From Limnomonas spitsbergensis (lineage: Eukaryota > Chlorophyta > Chlorophyceae > Chlamydomonadales), in NCBI GenBank assembly GCA_037349105.1, contig JAYJMM010000102.1, positions 2,790,001-2,854,000 on the forward strand: 64,000 bases of DNA, given 5' to 3'. The notes under the pieces are model-generated. The model saw nothing but the letters and a program-made list of their open reading frames with translations, was not told where the DNA came from and ran no database searches. Shown piece by piece: positions 62,035 through 64,000 of this stretch (its first letter is position 1; each line of letters opens with the position of its first letter). Both the position numbers and the translations under genes were made by a program.

Positions 62035-62160
62035 GGGGGACGATTTGGACCCAACCATGACCGACCCATGCCCGTAAACCCAAGCAATAGGACATGTTGC
62101 ACCTGGACCCCACAGCCGCGGGTCAGGCTGTAGCGTCCAGTGTCCAGTTGCTGAAGTGCT
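62035..62160 (-). mobile_element. SINE-like repeat copy, diverged
   Basis: GATTTGGACCCAACCATGACCG, CCCAAGCAATAGGACATG and TTGCACCTGGACCCCACAG. Confidence 0.6.
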
Positions 62161-62274
62161 CTAAAATCATGACGGGGGGCCATGCGGTGCCCGTTATGGC
62201 TCGGTGACATTGGCAGGCCATAGCGTGCCTAAGATAGTGTACTCGTGCACGGCTGTGGTGCGTCCGCTATCACA

Positions 62275-62362
62275 TGGTTACCAGGCAGCAGGGCTTGCTG
62301 TACTCGGCTCCCATGGCCGTAGGGCCATGATGTAGCTTCAGTGTGGCTGAACACACACTGAA
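62275..62362 (-). mobile_element. SINE-like repeat, partial copy
   Basis: CAGGCAGCAGGGCTTGCTGT, ATGGCCGTAGGGCCATGATG and TAGCTTCAGTGTGGCTGAAC, about 160 bp upstream of the first placed EF-hand exon. Confidence 0.65.
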
Positions 62363-62525
62363 ACAAAGGAGATCTCGACTTGACGTCCTTGGACATGTTT
62401 ATTCACACCGCCGCGCTCGTCTGGGCGTGCGCTGTAGGCGCTGTTTGGACCTCATGCCGGAATCTATGTTTCCATGCGGGCGGCAACTTGGATATGCTGC
62501 CTTACAAACGCATGCTTACCCACAG

Positions 62526-63780
62526 GCAACAGCTCGAGGAGTGTTTTGGTCTCATGGACCAGGATGGCTCTGGCTCCATCGACGTTGGCGAGCTGGGCGC
62601 CGCGTTCAAGCTGCTCGGTGCGTGACATACTGTCCAGAGTCCATGGGTTACGGGATGGAAGACTCAGGGTTTAGGGCTTTCCGTTTCTGGCTCTTAAAAT
62701 GTTGGGGAGATCAGCGCCGCCTAGAAGCTGCCCGGTGCCTGACATGCTGCTGGTGGCGACCAGGTGTGGTGGGGGGATTTAAAGCTTGGCCCTGTGGGGT
62801 CCAAGTCCGACGTGGACCTTTCGGAACATTAAGAGGTGTATCCCGGAGGCAAGATATGCCAAGCACTGTTTGTTTAGGTTGCATCAGCTTCAGTTCACCT
62901 CCAACATGGCCAAGGGGGCCGGGCGGAATGAGCCCTGCTGCTTGGCGCATCGGCCGAAGGTTTCATCTCCATGGAGCCGGGGGTGGCCGCCCCGCGGCCC
63001 GTCAGTCGGGGTCTGGTGGCCAGTGATTCCGTTTGGGGTGGGGGTGGCCAGTGTTTCTTTTTTCGGCTACAAGTCCAACCGTAGCAGGCCGCCCAGCGAC
63101 CGCCCAAGCCCCAATGAAGACCGAACCTGGACCGGCCTATGAGGCTATGACTGTTGGCCAAAGCAGGAAGGCTGGCCACAAATGGGGCCTCCGGCCAGCG
63201 GCCGGAGTGTAGCTGACTTGTATATGAGTCACGAAAAATGAAACACTGGTGGTGGCCGCCTTGCGGCCTGTCAGTCGGGGTCTGGTGCCCACTAAAATGA
63301 ACGCTGGTATCAAGCACGGGATGTGGCGAGCGTGGCTTTGTCTGCTTTGGGTGGCTCAGATCGATGTTTGCAGTTCGAGTACTTGACCCTGAGCCCTGGG
63401 TCTAAGTTCGGATCTTGAGCTCTGGATACCAGTTTTTTTAGGAATCAGAAAAGGAACTCACTTGCCTTTGAATTCCAGGAGTTGCTTGCACCTGTCATCC
63501 CCGCAAACCAAAGTGCAAGGAGTGCACCGCACACCGTGTAACTTGCGCCTCATTGATGTCAAATGATCCTGAGGATGAGTTGAGATCCTGGATATTACCA
63601 TGTTTATGTGCCCTGTTTATGTGGCTTCGGCCCAGGCTGTGCTGTTTCCTTAACTCACACGCCTCCCACGGGGTTTAACTTTTTTTTTTAAATCTCTGTG
63701 CCCTTGTATGCCGACAGGTATTCGGATGAAGCAAAGTGAGATCCTGGATATTGTAAAAGAGGTGGATGACGATGGATCAG
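62526..63780 (+). CDS. EF-hand Ca2+-binding protein, partial
   Basis: Two internal exons are placed: 62526-62617 (CCACAG|G ... CTGCTCG|GTGCGT) and 63718-63780 (CCGACAG|GT ... GGATCAG|GTGAGG). They join in phase as QQLEECFGLMDQDGSGSIDV GELGAAFKLLG|IRMKQSEILD IVKEVDDDGSG. The first loop, DQDGSGSIDVGE, has all canonical ligands (D1, D3, S5, S7, D9, E12). The second loop starts DDDGSG and continues beyond the window. The pattern fits a calmodulin/centrin-like or EF-hand-regulated protein; which one cannot be told from 50 residues. 5' exons are not located and the 3' end is outside the window. Confidence 0.8.
62600..62745 (+). repeat. Duplicated exon end plus donor, EF-hand gene
   Basis: GGCGCCGCGTTCAAGCTGCTCG|GTGCGTGACATACTG (exon end 62,617) recurs as GCGCCGCCTAGAAGCTGCCCG|GTGCCTGACATGCTG (62,734), 117 bp later. 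The copy has an in-frame TAG in the exon-like part and a weaker donor. Confidence 0.8.
62930..63230. mobile_element. Two SINE-like fragments in opposite orientation
   Basis: The plus-oriented piece near 62,935-62,980 (GCCCTGCTGCTTGGCGCATC, GGCCGAAGGTTTCATCTCC) and the minus-oriented piece at 63,100-63,230 (GACCGAACCTGGACCGGCC, GGCCACAAATGGGGCCTCC, GGAGTGTAGCTGAC) flank a duplicated segment: GTGGCCGCCxxGCGGCCxGTCAGTC at ~62,983 and ~63,253. The region lies in the EF-hand gene intron. Confidence 0.6.
63235..63717. other. Intron, nothing further seen
   Basis: Sequence between the SINE-like fragments and the second EF-hand exon. It has a run of T (~63,677-63,690) near the acceptor and no other feature. 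Confidence 0.4.
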
Positions 63781-63995
63781 GTGAGGACTAGGGTACAGGG
63801 GGGGGGTCAGGTGAGGACTAGGGTACAGGGGGGGGGTCAGGTGAGGACTAGGGTACAGGGGGGGAGGGGTCAGGTGAGGACTAGGGTGCAGGAGGGGGGT
63901 GGGAGGTGATGACTAGGGCGCAAGGTGTGTGTGAATCAGGTGAGGACTAGGGTTAAGGGGGAGGGGGCATGGATCTGGAGGATGAGGATGGATAG
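63781..63995 (+). repeat. 5' splice-site array, ~6 units
   Basis: Starting exactly at the exon border, TCAG|GTGAGGACTAGGGTACAG plus a G-run is repeated at 63,780, 63,810, 63,840 and 63,873, then more loosely near 63,905 and 63,940. The first three units are nearly perfect (30-bp period). Every good unit carries a consensus GTGAGG donor. The array may continue past the window end. Confidence 0.92.
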
Positions 63996-64000
63996 GGTGG

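Overview
The window is nuclear DNA of a green alga that makes chlorophyll b. Short exons are split by GT-AG introns, coding third positions are GC-rich, and CAG/CTG runs and TTTAGGG-like words are scattered throughout. The best-identified gene is an intron-containing chlorophyllide a oxygenase (CAO) whose reconstructed 643-residue product closely resembles the volvocine/chlorophycean enzyme. I infer a chlorophycean (Chlamydomonas/Haematococcus-like) alga with a large repeat-laden genome; the species is not proven. All gene models are hand-spliced by joining exons whose splice sites and reading phases agree.

Layout. 1-4.6 kb: tandem repeats and little clear coding. 4.6-19.1 kb (minus): one long multi-exon coiled-coil protein gene, nearly every intron of which holds its own minisatellite. 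19.35-25.76 kb (plus): a divergent gene for an uncharacterised protein ending in a Leu-His-Val-Thr motif. 26.6-29.7 kb (plus): a decayed cyclic-nucleotide phosphodiesterase with duplicated exons, an in-frame stop and a ~680-bp inverted repeat inside. 30.7-37.4 kb: mobile-element territory (gag-like piece, TIR element, RNase H end of a LINE, a zinc-binding ORF). 38.1-44.5 kb (minus): a four-exon Ala/Pro/Ser-rich protein gene of unknown function. 45.3-49.2 kb: a frameshifted APE-type LINE followed by repeated copies of its tail sequence. 50.2-55.4 kb (minus): CAO. 56.5-58.6 kb: two broken LINE copies in opposite orientation. 58.6-62.3 kb: mostly featureless, with SINE-like repeats. 62.5-63.8 kb (plus): internal exons of an EF-hand protein, continuing past the window end.

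The most striking pattern is that exon-intron junctions are themselves tandemly duplicated into the neighbouring intron. Copies of an exon end plus its 5' splice site, or of a 3' splice site plus exon start, form ladders of 2 to about 60 units at ten or more junctions in five genes. Examples are a four-copy donor ladder at 129-132 bp spacing (17,870-18,262), a ~60-copy acceptor array abutting the exon at 24,318, two ladders in CAO and a donor array at 63,780. Many intronic minisatellites here may therefore have started as splice-site duplications.

Dispersed families: a 100-190 bp SINE-like repeat (at least ten copies), a LINE-tail family, and small TIR/MITE-like elements. Very long ORFs in several frames over the arrays (8.7-10.2, 12.3-13.9 and 22.6-24.3 kb) are artefacts of stop-free repeats and are not called as genes.
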